From: Pectobacterium punjabense
GTDB taxonomy: Bacteria > Pseudomonadota > Gammaproteobacteria > Enterobacterales > Enterobacteriaceae
Direction of reading: 5' to 3'
DNA length: 64,000 bases
Assembly (NCBI RefSeq): GCF_012427845.1
Contig: NZ_CP038498.1
Span: 2,170,001 to 2,234,000 of the forward strand
This document shows, one piece after another, positions 19,131 to 29,875 of this stretch (the first letter of the stretch is position 1; each line of letters begins with the position of its first letter). The notes below the pieces were generated by a model. It saw only the letters and a list, made by a program, of their open reading frames with translations. It made no database searches and was not told where the DNA came from. The position numbers were made by a program, and so were the translations under genes.

Positions 19131-19633
19131 ATAAACAAGCGTTTTATCAGGATCTCATTCGCGATATGTCATCGCTTATTGCGGATGAAAACCGTTTTAT
19201 TACGATTTTGTCAAACAGTAGTGCGCTGCTGTTTGAGCGTTTGGATGGGGTTAACTGGGCAGGGTTTTACCTGTTGGATAACGACACGCTTTTCCTGGGA
19301 CCGTTTCAGGGTAAGGTTGCCTGTGTACGTATTCCAGTTGGCAAAGGTGTGTGCGGTACGGCGATAGCTGAAAATCGCATTCAGCGTGTGGATGATGTTC
19401 ATGCGTTCCCCGGTCATATCGCCTGTGATGCCGCGAGTAATGCTGAAATCGTGCTACCGCTTGTCGTTAATGGGCAACGGATTGGCGTTCTGGATATTGA
19501 CAGTACCCTTTATCAACGTTTTGACGCGGATGATGAAGAAGGGCTGAAGGCCGTAGTGAGCGTACTTTGTGCTCAACTGGAAGCGAGCGATGTGATGACA
19601 TTCATCAATTCTCTCTCGTTGAGACAAGGTTAA
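19127..19633 (+). CDS. msrC: Free methionine-(R)-sulfoxide reductase (GAF domain)
   Basis: 168 aa, single GAF domain enzyme (YebR/fRMsr) reducing free Met-R-sulfoxide in the cytoplasm with thioredoxin. The three conserved redox cysteines are Cys66 (KVACVRIP), Cys76 (KGVCGTA) and Cys100 (HIACDAASN). GVNWAGFYLL and LPLVVNGQRIGVLDIDS are family signatures. Lies directly before proQ and prc, as in E. coli. The start region carries a 14-bp tandem repeat. Confidence 0.95.
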   Translation: MNKQAFYQDLIRDMSSLIADENRFITILSNSSALLFERLDGVNWAGFYLLDNDTLFLGPFQGKVACVRIPVGKGVCGTAIAENRIQRVDDVHAFPGHIACDAASNAEIVLPLVVNGQRIGVLDIDSTLYQRFDADDEEGLKAVVSVLCAQLEASDVMTFINSLSLRQG

Positions 19634-19717
19634 CGTGGCAATTGCCGATGGCGTCATTATAATGACGCCTGTTCATGCCTGCGCCGGTTGGCAAACCCGT
19701 TGTAATCAGGAAATTTC

Positions 19718-20476
19718 ATGGAAAATCAACCTAAGTTGAACAGTAGTAAAGAAGTCATCGCCTTTTTGGCAGAGCGGTTCCCGCTTTGTTTCACCACTGA
19801 AGGTGAAACACGTCCGTTAAAAATCGGTATTTTTCAAGATCTTGTTGAGCGTGTACCGGAATCCGATAACGTCAGTAAGACGCAATTACGCTCTGCGCTG
19901 CGTCTTTATACTTCAAGCTGGCGGTATCTATACGGTGTAAAATTGGGTGCTCAACGTGTAGATCTGGATGGTAACCCGTGTGGCGAGTTGGAACAGCAGC
20001 ATGTTGATCATGCTCGCACGCAGTTGGAAGAAGCGAAAGCGCGAGTTCAAGCTCAGCGTGCTGAGCAGCAGGCGAAAAAACGTGAAGCAGCCGGAGAAAC
20101 GGCAGATGCAGCGCGTACACCTCGTCCTGCTCAGAGACGTGCGCCGCGTCGCGATGCTTCAAACGATGCATCTCGAAACCCTGCGTCTCAAAACCATGCA
20201 CCGCGTAAACCACGCCAGTCTTCTTCCGGCCAATCTCAGTCCTCTTCTCAGCAATCAGCGAATGCTCAGCCGCGTCAGGCAAAGCCTGCCAGCAATGAGC
20301 GTCAGCGGGTTGCGGTTACGGATGTTTCCAAACTGCAAATCGGTCAGGAAATCAAAGTCAGAGCCGGCAAAGATGCCATGGATGCCACCGTGCTTGAAAT
20401 TGCCAAAGGCGAAGTCAGAGTACAATTGGCTTCTGGACTGGCAATGATTGTACGCGCAGAACACTTGCAGTTCTGA
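19718..20476 (+). CDS. proQ: RNA chaperone ProQ
   Basis: 252 aa (E. coli 232). N-terminal FinO/ProQ domain (about 1-120, with [20 protein letters not shown]), a long Ala/Arg/Gln/Ser-rich linker (about 125-200, longer than in E. coli), and a Tudor-like C-terminal domain ([20 protein letters not shown] to VRAEHLQF). Binds structured sRNAs and mRNA 3' ends, including SdsR in enterics. Only 19 bp separate it from prc, so cotranscription is likely. Confidence 0.96.
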   Translation: MENQPKLNSSKEVIAFLAERFPLCFTTEGETRPLKIGIFQDLVERVPESDNVSKTQLRSALRLYTSSWRYLYGVKLGAQRVDLDGNPCGELEQQHVDHARTQLEEAKARVQAQRAEQQAKKREAAGETADAARTPRPAQRRAPRRDASNDASRNPASQNHAPRKPRQSSSGQSQSSSQQSANAQPRQAKPASNERQRVAVTDVSKLQIGQEIKVRAGKDAMDATVLEIAKGEVRVQLASGLAMIVRAEHLQF

Positions 20477-20495
20477 TACGGAGGCCAACCTGGGC

Positions 20496-22511
20496 ATGAA
20501 CAACTTAGTCAGAATAACCGCCATTGCAGGTTTACTGCTGGCGGGCTCTAGTTTTGCAAATGAAAACATTACGCGTGTTGAGCAGATCCCTCAGCTACAT
20601 CAGGAGCCTCAACATGCCACCGTAAGCGACAGGGTGGCCTCACGTTTCCTGCGTTCGCATTATCGCCAGTTTATGCTGGATGCGCAGTTCTCTGAGAAAA
20701 TTTTTAACCGCTACCTCAACATGCTGGACTACAGCCACAATGTGCTGCTGGCCTCTGATGTGGCGCAGTTTTCCGGGCAAAAAGCCCAATTGGGCGACGC
20801 GCTGAAATCCGGTCAACTGGATGTTCCGTACGCGTTGTACAATCTGGCGCAGAAGCGTCGGTTTGAGCGTTTTCAATATGCACTGTCGCTGCTGGAAAAA
20901 CCGGTCGATCTGACGGGTAATGATACGTTTGAGCTCGATCGTAGCAAAGCGCCTTGGCCGCAGAACGCAGGGGAACTTAACCGCCTGTGGGATGCCAAGG
21001 TGAAATATGACTGGCTCAGCCTAAAGCTGACGGGTAAAGATGATAAAGACATCAAAGAGACGCTGACCAAGCGTTACCAGTTTGCGATTCGTCGTTTGGC
21101 GCAGAGCAACAGCGAAGATGTTTTCCAACTGGTCATGAACGCCTTTGCGCGTGAAATTGACCCGCATACCAGCTACCTGTCACCGCGTAACACCGAGCAA
21201 TTCAATACCGAAATGAGCCTATCGCTCGAAGGGATTGGTGCCGTGTTGCAGATGGATGATGACTACACCATGATTAATTCCATGGTGCCCGGTGGCCCCG
21301 CAGCGAAGAGCAAAAATATTACTGTCGGTGACCGCGTGGTTGGCGTAGGCCAAAGCGGTAAGCCAATGGTAGATGTTATCGGCTGGCGTCTGGATGATGT
21401 CGTTGCGCTGATTAAAGGGCCGAAAGGCAGTAAGGTGCGTTTGGAGATTCTGCCCGCAGGTAAAGGGACGAAAACCCGTATTGTCACGCTGACGCGTGAA
21501 CGTATCCGCCTTGAAGATCGCGCAGTTAAAATGTCCGTCAAGACGGTTGGCAAAGATAAAGTCGGCGTGTTGGATATCCCAGGTTTCTATGTCGGTCTGA
21601 CGGATGACGTAAAAGTTCAGCTCCAGAAACTGGAAAAACAGAACGTCAGCAGCATCGTGATTGACTTGCGGACGAACGGCGGCGGTGCGCTGACGGAAGC
21701 AGTAGGGCTTTCCGGTCTGTTTATCCCAAGCGGCCCTGTCGTTCAGGTACGCGATAATAATGGCAAGGTGCGCGAAGACAGCGATACCGACGGCATTGTG
21801 TATTACAAAGGCCCGCTGGTGGTGTTGGTTGACCGTTTCAGTGCTTCCGCTTCCGAGATCTTCGCGGCGGCGATGCAGGATTACGGTCGTGCACTGATCG
21901 TGGGTGAACCGACGTTTGGTAAAGGCACCGTACAGCAGTATCGCTCGCTGAATCGGATTTACGATCAGATGCTGCGCCCTGACTGGCCTGCGTTGGGTTC
22001 CGTGCAGTACACGATTCAGAAGTTCTATCGTATTGACGGCGGTAGTACTCAGATGAAAGGCGTGACGCCAGATGTGATGATGCCAACGGGCACCGAAACG
22101 GTAGATACCGGCGAGAAGTTCGAAGATAACGCGTTACCGTGGGATAGCATTAAAGCAGCCAACTACATCAAGAGCGGCGATCTGAAGGCGTTGATTAGCA
22201 AACTGAATGAACATCATCAGGAGCGTATCGCCAAAGATCCCGAGTTCCAGTTTGTTGCTCAGGATATTGCCCGCTACAACGCGATGAAGGATAAGCGCAA
22301 TTTCGTCTCGCTCAATCTTGCCCAGCGTGAGAAAGAGAATGACGATGATGAAGCGTTGCGTCTGAACCGGATTAACGATCGGCTCGTGCGAGAAGGCAAG
22401 AAGCCACTCAAATCGCTGGACGATTTGCCGAAAGATTATCAGGCACCCGATCCTTATCTGGATGAAACGGTGAAAATCGCTCACGATTTGGCGCAAGAAC
22501 AGAAAGAGTAA
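20496..22511 (+). CDS. prc: Tail-specific periplasmic protease Prc (Tsp)
   Basis: 671 aa from the ATG at 20496; an in-frame ATG at 20448 lies inside proQ and would spoil the signal peptide (MNNLVRITAIAGLLLAGSSFA). The PDZ domain spans about 230-320 (SLEGIGAVLQMDDDYTMINS). Catalytic Ser lies in FSASASEIFAAAMQ, the Lys about 25 residues later in GEPTFGKG. In E. coli it processes PBP3 and degrades MepS with NlpI. E. coli has htpX next; here the order breaks (see findings). Confidence 0.97.
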   Translation: MNNLVRITAIAGLLLAGSSFANENITRVEQIPQLHQEPQHATVSDRVASRFLRSHYRQFMLDAQFSEKIFNRYLNMLDYSHNVLLASDVAQFSGQKAQLGDALKSGQLDVPYALYNLAQKRRFERFQYALSLLEKPVDLTGNDTFELDRSKAPWPQNAGELNRLWDAKVKYDWLSLKLTGKDDKDIKETLTKRYQFAIRRLAQSNSEDVFQLVMNAFAREIDPHTSYLSPRNTEQFNTEMSLSLEGIGAVLQMDDDYTMINSMVPGGPAAKSKNITVGDRVVGVGQSGKPMVDVIGWRLDDVVALIKGPKGSKVRLEILPAGKGTKTRIVTLTRERIRLEDRAVKMSVKTVGKDKVGVLDIPGFYVGLTDDVKVQLQKLEKQNVSSIVIDLRTNGGGALTEAVGLSGLFIPSGPVVQVRDNNGKVREDSDTDGIVYYKGPLVVLVDRFSASASEIFAAAMQDYGRALIVGEPTFGKGTVQQYRSLNRIYDQMLRPDWPALGSVQYTIQKFYRIDGGSTQMKGVTPDVMMPTGTETVDTGEKFEDNALPWDSIKAANYIKSGDLKALISKLNEHHQERIAKDPEFQFVAQDIARYNAMKDKRNFVSLNLAQREKENDDDEALRLNRINDRLVREGKKPLKSLDDLPKDYQAPDPYLDETVKIAHDLAQEQKE

Positions 22512-22552
22512 TATGCCAACGTTGTTCTGATTATATTTTGAGTTGTTGCTTA

Positions 22553-22589
22553 GCGCCCTGTTGGTCTATCTGACAGGGCGCTTTGTTTT
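22553..22589 (+). terminator. Terminator of the proQ-prc operon
   Basis: Perfect 8-bp stem GCGCCCTG / CAGGGCGC followed by TTTGTTTT, 40 bp after the prc stop. Confidence 0.85.
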
Positions 22590-22628
22590 GGATGTTGCCG
22601 GTGATGGTGTTGTCTCGTCGATGACGGA

Positions 22629-23495
22629 TTAACGAATTTTGGTGGGTGAACAGCCAAAACGGTTTTTAAACCGTTCGGAAAAACGCGCAGAGGATTTATA
22701 CCCGCAGGCTTCAGCCAAACGTTGCATGCTCCATGACGTCGTCTGTACCAACATCATCGCGTGCTGCATCCGTGTCTCTAGCAACAATACTTCAAAGCGC
22801 GTCTGCTCGGCGGATAGCCTTCGGCGTAACGTAGCTTCACTCATAGCCAGCAAACGCCCCGCTGACTGTGCCGTCCAGTGGCGCTCCGGCTCTTCACTGA
22901 TAAGCGCGCGTAGCTGGGTAGAAACGCCTGGCTGTGGCGGCACGCCAAAACGATATCCTCGCTCTGATAACACCAGCAGCATGTCCATCAACCGGAGCTC
23001 TAGACGCGATTCATTGAGCGTGTTGCCGGTAATCCCTTCAACCAGATGCTGTAATGTGCTGGTGAGATCGTCATCCAACGTGAAAATCGTGAAGGGGGAT
23101 GGGGGTTGCGCAGGAACGTGTTCATCAGGATAGCGGAGATAAAAACGCGTCAGAAGCGTGGATGAAAACGTCAGAAAGATCGACCGGAAAGCGGAGTCAC
23201 GACCGCCGGGCGTTTTCGCCAGATCGGCGCTTGCGTCAGGCGTAATCAGACAAAGCTGAGACGGCGTGTCGACAATCGTCGTTTTGTTTTGTTCGAGAAT
23301 GGTTAGTTGGCCGGAGAGAACCAGCAGAAGCGTGGCTTCATAAAAATGAAAACGCGTTGTCTGCTGGGGGGCGCGTAGATGAGGTTGTGCTAATGCACAC
23401 AGGCCATACCGCTGTAGCGGCTGGCCTGATGGCAAACGCCAGTCCGCCTCTGCAATGAGAGACGGAGAAGCAGGGCGTAAAGCGGTCACACTCAT
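22629..23495 (-). CDS. AraC family transcriptional regulator
   Basis: 288 aa. N-terminal sensing half (about 1-190) and C-terminal double helix-turn-helix AraC domain with ATLRRRLSAEQTRFEVLLLE and WSMQRLAEACGYKSSARFSE followed by RFKNRFGCSPTKIR. The start overlaps the stop of the PEBP gene (ATGA), so the two are translationally coupled and the regulator may control that unit. Ligand unknown. Confidence 0.88.
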   Translation of the reverse strand: MSVTALRPASPSLIAEADWRLPSGQPLQRYGLCALAQPHLRAPQQTTRFHFYEATLLLVLSGQLTILEQNKTTIVDTPSQLCLITPDASADLAKTPGGRDSAFRSIFLTFSSTLLTRFYLRYPDEHVPAQPPSPFTIFTLDDDLTSTLQHLVEGITGNTLNESRLELRLMDMLLVLSERGYRFGVPPQPGVSTQLRALISEEPERHWTAQSAGRLLAMSEATLRRRLSAEQTRFEVLLLETRMQHAMMLVQTTSWSMQRLAEACGYKSSARFSERFKNRFGCSPTKIR

Positions 23496-24124
23496 AGCAA
23501 TTGAGGATTCAACGTATACAGCCCGGTGAGTTTGGCTTCAGCCAATACGGGCGCGTTAGCGAGCGCGGCACGGACACTTGTCCCGTTGATCTCACCTTCT
23601 ATCGCTAAAGAAGACGTCGCGAGGGCGTAAAGTGTGAAAATATAATGATGGACGATCGCATCGTTCCACGGCGGGCAAGGGCCATCATAACCATAGTAAT
23701 TGCCTTTCATTTGTTCGTCGGCGGCGAACCAGGCGGTGTAATCATTGATGCCGTGCCGGAGCCCTGCGGGGGCGTTTGGGCCTGCTTTCCCACGAGGAGT
23801 GATGGTATTGGAATGCGAGGCGGCGGCAATTTCGCTGACGCTGGCGGGAATATCCAGCAATAGCCAATGGTAGAAATCGACGCGCGGCAGAGAAGCGCTT
23901 ACCTCACGGCCTTCCTGATTCACATCGTCACCGCGGCTAGGTACATCCGGGTCGTGGCAGATCAACACGAAAGACTGTGTCCCTGCGGGAGTGCCCTGCC
24001 AGACAAGATGGGGATTGTGGTTAGAAGACAGCGCAATGCGGCTGTTTGCATCCGGTATAGCAAAGGCAAATTCGCCTGGGATAGTTTCGCCGTCCTGAAA
24101 ACTGTGGCTGGAGAGTTGCAGCAT
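23492..24124 (-). CDS. YbhB/YbcL-type PEBP family protein
   Basis: 210 aa, longer than E. coli YbhB (158). Phosphatidylethanolamine-binding/Raf-kinase-inhibitor-like fold, shown by DPDVPSRG (anion-site DPDxP), WLLLDIPASVSEIA, and the signature GYDGPCPPWNDAIVHHYIF. No signal peptide, so cytoplasmic. Biochemical role of these bacterial proteins is unclear. Operon with the AraC gene (4-bp overlap). Confidence 0.88.
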   Translation of the reverse strand: MLQLSSHSFQDGETIPGEFAFAIPDANSRIALSSNHNPHLVWQGTPAGTQSFVLICHDPDVPSRGDDVNQEGREVSASLPRVDFYHWLLLDIPASVSEIAAASHSNTITPRGKAGPNAPAGLRHGINDYTAWFAADEQMKGNYYGYDGPCPPWNDAIVHHYIFTLYALATSSLAIEGEINGTSVRAALANAPVLAEAKLTGLYTLNPQLL

Positions 24125-24252
24125 GATGGTGCTCCTTATCGTGGTTCTGATGAGTATGGTGTTATTATAGGAGAAGTTGCATGTAATTATTTTCCTAATG
24201 CCGTCACGATAATGCTTTTAGCTGTCAATTTGAGTGCTTTAGATATCATCGC

Positions 24253-24282
24253 TAAAAAAATGGCTTCCGATAAGGGAAGCCA
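24253..24282 (-). terminator. Terminator of the potABCD operon
   Basis: On the minus strand GGCTTCCC ttatc GGAAGCC is followed by ATTTTTTTAG, 40 bp after the potD stop. Confidence 0.85.
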
Positions 24283-24321
24283 CTGTGATTTAGCCGATGC
24301 ACATCACGATAGCGCGTGTGA

Positions 24322-25365
24322 TTAACGGCCGGCTTTTAGCTGTTGGAAATAGGTTTCGTATAGCGTGCTGGCGCTGCCAACGTCGTTCTGCCATTCGCCT
24401 TTGGCAATGGTTTCATCGTCTGGATACAACGTTTTGTCACCTGACACTTCAGGAGGCAGTAATTTCTTCGCAGCCAGATTTGGCGTTGGATAGCCGATGG
24501 TTTCTGCAACCTGAGCCGCCACTTCCGGGCGCAGTAGGAAGTCGATCAACTTCATCGCACCGTCAACATTCTTTGCGTTGGCTGGAATTGCCAGGCTGTC
24601 CATCCAGAAGATGCCGCCTTCTTTGGGCCAGATAACATCCAGCGGTGTGCCCGCCTGACGCGCCACATAGGCAGAACCGTTCCATACCATACCCAGATTA
24701 ACCTCACCCTCAATGAACGGGTTACCAGGGTTGTCCGAGTTGAACGTCAGTACATTTGGCATCAGGGTTTGCAGTTCTTTATACGCCGCCTCAATCTCTT
24801 TGGGATCGGTGGTGTTCGCGGAGTAACCCAGTTTACGCAGGGCGATCTGGAATACCTCGCGTGCATCATCCGTTAGTAGCAGGCTGTCTTTATATTTCTT
24901 ATCCCACAGATCGGCCCAACCGGTGACGCTGGCGGGGTCAATCATTTCATGATTAATACCTATCGCTGTTGCGCCCCAGATATAGGGAATGGAGTAGTCA
25001 TTGTTCGGATCGAAGGACTTGTGCAGCAGGTTCGGATCGAGATTATGGAAGTTACTAAGTTTGCTGGTATCAATTTTTTGCAGCATGCCTTCTTTACTCA
25101 TCTTGGAGATGAAATAGGTCGATGGCACAACCAGATCGTAGGCACCGTCCTTATAGGTTTTCAGCTTGGCATACATACTCTCGTTGGATTCATAGGTGGA
25201 GTAAATTACCTTGATGCCCGTTTCTTTGGTGAACTGTTCCAGCAGGCCCGGCGGTACATATTCGGTCCAGTTATAAAAATAGAGCGTTTTGCCGTCGTTG
25301 GCATTAGCGGTGTTGATACCAAACGCCAGCGCGCAGGTTGCCAGTAGGTGTGGCCACTTTTTCAT
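24322..25365 (-). CDS. potD: Spermidine/putrescine-binding periplasmic protein
   Basis: 347 aa. Signal peptide (about 1-22, MKKWPHLLATCALAFGINTA). Mature protein has the polyamine-binding fold with LYFYNWTEYVPPGLLEQFTK, YDLVVPSTYFISKM and IWGATAIGIN, all typical of PotD. Delivers polyamines to PotBC. Last gene of the minus-strand potABCD operon, 84 bp after potC. Confidence 0.95.
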   Translation of the reverse strand: MKKWPHLLATCALAFGINTANANDGKTLYFYNWTEYVPPGLLEQFTKETGIKVIYSTYESNESMYAKLKTYKDGAYDLVVPSTYFISKMSKEGMLQKIDTSKLSNFHNLDPNLLHKSFDPNNDYSIPYIWGATAIGINHEMIDPASVTGWADLWDKKYKDSLLLTDDAREVFQIALRKLGYSANTTDPKEIEAAYKELQTLMPNVLTFNSDNPGNPFIEGEVNLGMVWNGSAYVARQAGTPLDVIWPKEGGIFWMDSLAIPANAKNVDGAMKLIDFLLRPEVAAQVAETIGYPTPNLAAKKLLPPEVSGDKTLYPDDETIAKGEWQNDVGSASTLYETYFQQLKAGR

Positions 25366-25449
25366 TATGTTTACCTCCTAGTCCCAAAGGAAATACCTGC
25401 TGGTATCAGCAGATATGAAATAACGGTAGTTATCATGCGAGTTGCAATC

Positions 25450-26226
25450 TTATTTTCCGGTGCGGTCGCGTAAAATCAGTTGGCTACTGAGCACCAGTAC
25501 AAGCGACAGAATGAGCAAAATCGTTGCCAGCGCATTGACTTCAGGGGATACGCCAACCTTCACCATCGAGTAAATCTTCAACGGCAGAATTTCATACGCG
25601 GGGCCGGTGACAAACGAAGAGACCACCACGTCGTCCATCGACAGCGTGAAACTGAGCAGCCAACTGGCCGCGACGGCTGGCATCGCCAGTGGCAGAATAA
25701 TTTTGCGCAGAATAATCACTTCACTGGCCCCTAAGTCGCGCGCCGCTTCCAGCATCCGCACGTCGAAACCTTTCAGACGCGAGTAGACGGTTACTACCAC
25801 AAAGGGTAGGCAGAACGTGATGTGGGAAAACAGCAACGACCAGAACCCGAGCGATATGCCCAACAGCATGAAGAGTACCAGCAGCGAAATTGCCATCACG
25901 ATATCCGGCGACATCATCACCACGAACAGCATGCCGCCGACAAAAGGCTTGCCACGAAAACGATAGCGATACAGCGCGACGGCCGTTAGAGAACCCATCA
26001 GTGTGGCGAACGTCGCGGAAAACACCGCCATGGTCAGCGAATGCTGCGCGGCCTGAAGCAGGCTGTCATTGTTCATCAGCAGTCGATACCAGTCCAGCGT
26101 AAATCCCTGCCAGTTGATGCCGAAGCGCGCCTGATTAAAGGAGTTCACGATCAGAATAACGATCGGAATGTACAGGTAAGCGTAAATGATGGACATAAAT
26201 CCACCGCGGATTAAGCGTCCGATCAT
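25450..26226 (-). CDS. potC: Spermidine/putrescine ABC transporter permease PotC
   Basis: 258 aa inner-membrane permease with six predicted helices. The cytoplasmic EAA loop [20 protein letters not shown] contacts the ATPase PotA. Overlaps potB by 4 bp (ATGA). Confidence 0.95.
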   Translation of the reverse strand: MIGRLIRGGFMSIIYAYLYIPIVILIVNSFNQARFGINWQGFTLDWYRLLMNNDSLLQAAQHSLTMAVFSATFATLMGSLTAVALYRYRFRGKPFVGGMLFVVMMSPDIVMAISLLVLFMLLGISLGFWSLLFSHITFCLPFVVVTVYSRLKGFDVRMLEAARDLGASEVIILRKIILPLAMPAVAASWLLSFTLSMDDVVVSSFVTGPAYEILPLKIYSMVKVGVSPEVNALATILLILSLVLVLSSQLILRDRTGK

Positions 26227-27083
26227 TCCAGCTCTCCCTTTTTATTCAGCAGGCGGGCTGTACGGTAGTAGATAAACAGCAGCACGCCCATGACCAGCGT
26301 CAGACAGATGCTAGTGGCGGCACCAAACGGCCAATCGCGGATATTAAGAAACTGGCTTTTAATCACGTTACCGATCAGCAAATTCTTGGCTCCGCCCATC
26401 AGATCGGCAACGAAGAACAATCCCATGGCAGGCAGCAGCACCAGCAGACATCCGGCGATAATTCCCGGCATGGTTAGCGGGATCACCACGCGAATGAAGG
26501 TTTGCCATTTATTGGCACCCAGATCGCGTGCGGCTTCAAGATAGGATTTATCGAGTTTTTCAATACTGGAGTAAAGCGGTAGCACCATGAAAGGCAGCAG
26601 GATATAAATCAGCCCGAGAATAACGGCTTCGGAGGTGTACATAATCCGTAGCGGTGTATCAATCAAGCCCGTCCAGAGCAGAAACTCATTCAGATGGCCG
26701 CGTGTACTAAGGAAAATTTTCAGTCCGTAAATGCGAATCAGCGAGTTGGTCCAAAATGGCACAATCAGCAGAAACAACATCAATGGCTGAACTTTTTGCG
26801 GTAAGCGTGCCAGAATAAAGGCGAACGGATAGCCCAAGATCAGACAGCAGAGCGTGGCGATAACGGCCATATTCAGCGAATGCAACAGGACTGAAGCATA
26901 AAGTGGATCGGCCAGCCGCGTGTAGTTTTCCAGCGTAAAGACCAGGCTGACGAAGTGGGTGTCATCGCGCGTCAGAAAACTGGTTCCGATGATCATCAGG
27001 TTGGGCAAGAAAACAAACAGCACCAGCCAGGCAACGATGAAGGCAATAATGGTGTTTTGAAAGCGTTTACGCGATGTCTTCAT
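26223..27083 (-). CDS. potB: Spermidine/putrescine ABC transporter permease PotB
   Basis: 286 aa permease with six helices; EAA loop [20 protein letters not shown]. Partner of PotC in the membrane channel. Its start lies inside the end of potA (17-bp overlap), indicating tight translational coupling. Confidence 0.95.
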   Translation of the reverse strand: MKTSRKRFQNTIIAFIVAWLVLFVFLPNLMIIGTSFLTRDDTHFVSLVFTLENYTRLADPLYASVLLHSLNMAVIATLCCLILGYPFAFILARLPQKVQPLMLFLLIVPFWTNSLIRIYGLKIFLSTRGHLNEFLLWTGLIDTPLRIMYTSEAVILGLIYILLPFMVLPLYSSIEKLDKSYLEAARDLGANKWQTFIRVVIPLTMPGIIAGCLLVLLPAMGLFFVADLMGGAKNLLIGNVIKSQFLNIRDWPFGAATSICLTLVMGVLLFIYYRTARLLNKKGELE

Positions 27084-28182
27084 CGTGCAGGACTACCTCC
27101 CAACTTTCCACCCAGGTGACGTCCACTTTCTGGTTGAGTGAATGATCGAAGTCGGGATCGTCTTCGTTAAAGAACTCGCTAACCATGACCATCTTGCCAT
27201 TTTCCAACTCGATGTTGGATTCCAGCGTCATGCCTTTATAGTTACGTTCGCGCACGTAACCCACCATTCCTTCCGCCTGCATGTCATCACCCAGTTCTTC
27301 GACGCGTAAATCTTCCGGCCGCAGCAGCACGTTGAGGTGTTGGCCAACGTTGACTGGGACGCTGACGGTAATAATGCATTCGTGGCCTTCAACCTGTGCG
27401 CGAACCCGCTGTTCGTCCAGTTGTTCCAGTGCGATGGCATCAAAGATATTGATTTCACCGATGAAACTGGCAACGAACAGATTTTTCGGTTCTTCGTAGA
27501 TTTCACGCGGTGTGCCATCTTGCTCGATCCGCCCGTCGCGCATCACCACGATGCGATCGGACATCGTCAGTGCTTCTTCCTGATCGTGTGTGACAAAAAT
27601 GAAGGTAATACCCAGCTTACGTTGCAGCGCTTTCAGTTCATTCTGCATCTGCTTACGCAGTTTGTAATCGAGTGCAGACAGAGATTCGTCCAGCAGCAGC
27701 ACTTTCGGCTGGTTAACGACCGCGCGGGCGATGGCAACACGCTGTTGTTGGCCACCGGACAACTGGTGCGGGCGGCGCTGTGCCATTTCTTCCAACTGCA
27801 CCATTTTCAACGCGTCAATCACGCGTGGGGTAATCTCCGCGGCAGGCGTTTTCTGCATGCGTAGGCCAAACGCCACGTTTTCAAACACGCTGAGGTGAGG
27901 AAACAGTGCATAGCTTTGAAATACAGTATTAACGTGCCGCTGCTCGGCGGGCTGATGGGTAATGTCCTGCTTTTCCAGCATGATATTGCCGCTATCGACC
28001 GTTTCCAGACCGGCAATCAGGCGCAGTACGGTGGTTTTACCGCAGCCGGAGGGCCCAAGGATCGTTAAAAATTCACCGTCATTAATGGTGAGATTAAAGT
28101 GTGAAATGATGTCTTTGCCATCAAAACCTTTGTGGACGTTGATCAATTCAATGACCGGCACGGTTAGGGAGTTTTCTTTCAT
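27067..28182 (-). CDS. potA: Spermidine/putrescine ABC transporter ATP-binding protein PotA
   Basis: 371 aa. Walker [10 protein letters not shown], signature [14 protein letters not shown], Walker [13 protein letters not shown] and H-loop [12 protein letters not shown] are intact; a C-terminal TOBE regulatory domain covers about 280-360. First gene of potABCD. The order and overlaps match E. coli, where the operon also sits divergent to pepT. Confidence 0.96.
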   Translation of the reverse strand: MKENSLTVPVIELINVHKGFDGKDIISHFNLTINDGEFLTILGPSGCGKTTVLRLIAGLETVDSGNIMLEKQDITHQPAEQRHVNTVFQSYALFPHLSVFENVAFGLRMQKTPAAEITPRVIDALKMVQLEEMAQRRPHQLSGGQQQRVAIARAVVNQPKVLLLDESLSALDYKLRKQMQNELKALQRKLGITFIFVTHDQEEALTMSDRIVVMRDGRIEQDGTPREIYEEPKNLFVASFIGEINIFDAIALEQLDEQRVRAQVEGHECIITVSVPVNVGQHLNVLLRPEDLRVEELGDDMQAEGMVGYVRERNYKGMTLESNIELENGKMVMVSEFFNEDDPDFDHSLNQKVDVTWVESWEVVLHDEDIA

Positions 28183-28564
28183 TAAGGTCTGGCTCTATTT
28201 CCTGATTTGGCCGATCAACGGCATTTCCGTTGCGATCGTACCAAGGGTTATCACCTTTCAGACAGCGTGTGCAATTAAGTGCGGCATTTTACGGGAAACG
28301 TTGCCTAACGCCAACTTGTGCGACCCTGCTTCCTGCCGATTAGTGAGTAAACGGTGGCAATTTAATCAATGGATTGGCTCATATGTCTCTCGGTTGTTAT
28401 GTGGTTGTTGCCTGCTTTGGTCATTTTTCGTGGCGTGGTCGCTGCTTTTTGGCCTGAATTATGGTCTCACGGTTTGTTAAATCGGAAAAAAACTGACCTG
28501 ACGCAATATCTACCGTAGTAGCCCTATCCATAATGCCTTTCAGGGTTCAGGGGGCATAGATAAG
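28183..28564. other. Divergent potA-pepT promoter region
   Basis: 382 bp with no gene. It must hold both promoters. E. coli pepT is FNR-activated; I looked for TTGAT-N4-ATCAA and found no good match, so regulation cannot be assigned. Confidence 0.5.
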
Positions 28565-29797
28565 ATGGATAAATTACTCGACAGATTTTTGAATTACGTT
28601 TCATTTGATACACAGTCTAAATCCGGCGTTCGGCAGGTGCCGAGCACCGATGGTCAATTGAAACTGGCGCGTGCGTTGCAGCAGGAACTGCTCGAACTGG
28701 GATTTGAACAAATCGCATTGAGCAAACAAGGTTGCCTGACGGCGACGCTGGCGGCGAATGTGGCCTGGCCCGTTCCGGCCATCGGCTTTATTTCACATAT
28801 GGATACGTCACCGGATTTTAGTGGCAAAAATGTGAATCCACAGATTCTGGAAAACTACCGCGGTGGCGATATTGCCTTGGGTATGGGAGATGAAGTGCTG
28901 TCACCCGTCATGTTCCCGGTACTGCACCAGTTACTGGGACACACGCTGATTACAACAGATGGCAAAACGCTGCTGGGAGCGGATGATAAAGCGGGGATCG
29001 CTGAGATTATTACCGCGCTGGTACGATTGAAAAAAAGTCAGCTACCGCACGGTGATATTCGTATTGCCTTTACGCCCGATGAAGAGATTGGCAAGGGCGC
29101 GCAGTTTTTTGATGTCAAAGCGTTTAACGCACAGTGGGCCTATACCGTAGACGGTGGTGGTGTTGGTGAACTGGAGTATGAGAATTTTAATGCTGCATCG
29201 GTTCAGATAAAAATCGTAGGCAACAATGTGCATCCCGGTAGCGCCAAAGGCGTGATGGTCAATGCACTGACGCTGGCCGCTCGCTATCACCAGCAGGTGC
29301 CAGAGAGTGAGTCACCGGAGCAGACGGATGGCTACCAAGGGTTCTATCACCTCCACAGTATGAAAGGTTCTGTAGAACGGGCAGATCTACACTATATCGT
29401 CAGGGATTTTGACCGTAATGGCTTTGAGCGGCGTAAGCAGATGATGCTGGATATTGCTGAAAAGGTCGGCGCGGGGCTGCACCCGGATTGCTATATCGAA
29501 GTTACGATCGCCGATACCTATTACAACATGCGTGAGCAGGTTGAACAGCACCCGCATATTATCGCATTAGCACAGCAGGCGATGCGGGATTGCGATATTG
29601 AACCGAATATGAAACCGATTCGTGGCGGTACTGACGGCGCACACCTGTCATTTCAGGGGTTACCGTGCCCGAATCTGTTTACTGGTGGCTATAACTATCA
29701 TGGTAAACATGAATTTGTCACGCTGGAAGGGATGGAAAAGGCGGTTTCCGTGATTATGCGCATTGCCGAGCTGACGGCGCTGCGCGCAAAACCGTAA
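28565..29797 (+). CDS. pepT: Peptidase T (tripeptidase)
   Basis: 410 aa (E. coli 408). Cytoplasmic M20-family zinc aminotripeptidase. Metal and catalytic blocks are visible in order: [48 protein letters not shown] and [32 protein letters not shown] near the C-terminus is also typical. Ribosome-binding site AGGGGGC is weak. Convergent with roxA. Confidence 0.96.
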   Translation: MDKLLDRFLNYVSFDTQSKSGVRQVPSTDGQLKLARALQQELLELGFEQIALSKQGCLTATLAANVAWPVPAIGFISHMDTSPDFSGKNVNPQILENYRGGDIALGMGDEVLSPVMFPVLHQLLGHTLITTDGKTLLGADDKAGIAEIITALVRLKKSQLPHGDIRIAFTPDEEIGKGAQFFDVKAFNAQWAYTVDGGGVGELEYENFNAASVQIKIVGNNVHPGSAKGVMVNALTLAARYHQQVPESESPEQTDGYQGFYHLHSMKGSVERADLHYIVRDFDRNGFERRKQMMLDIAEKVGAGLHPDCYIEVTIADTYYNMREQVEQHPHIIALAQQAMRDCDIEPNMKPIRGGTDGAHLSFQGLPCPNLFTGGYNYHGKHEFVTLEGMEKAVSVIMRIAELTALRAKP

Positions 29798-29818
29798 GCG
29801 TGCCTATTTTGCAGAGAT

Positions 29819-29848
29819 GAATAAGGCGGGAACACCCCGCCTTATCGT
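29819..29848. terminator. Bidirectional terminator between pepT and roxA
   Basis: Stem ATAAGGCGGG / CCCCGCCTTAT with loop aaca lies between the two convergent stops (29797 and 29876). Confidence 0.75.
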
Positions 29849-29875
29849 TGTACGAACGGCTATCTTCGTTTTATC

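Noticed and set aside
20448..20495. Longer N-terminus for prc
   Set aside because: It lies inside proQ and would place 16 unrelated residues before the signal peptide.
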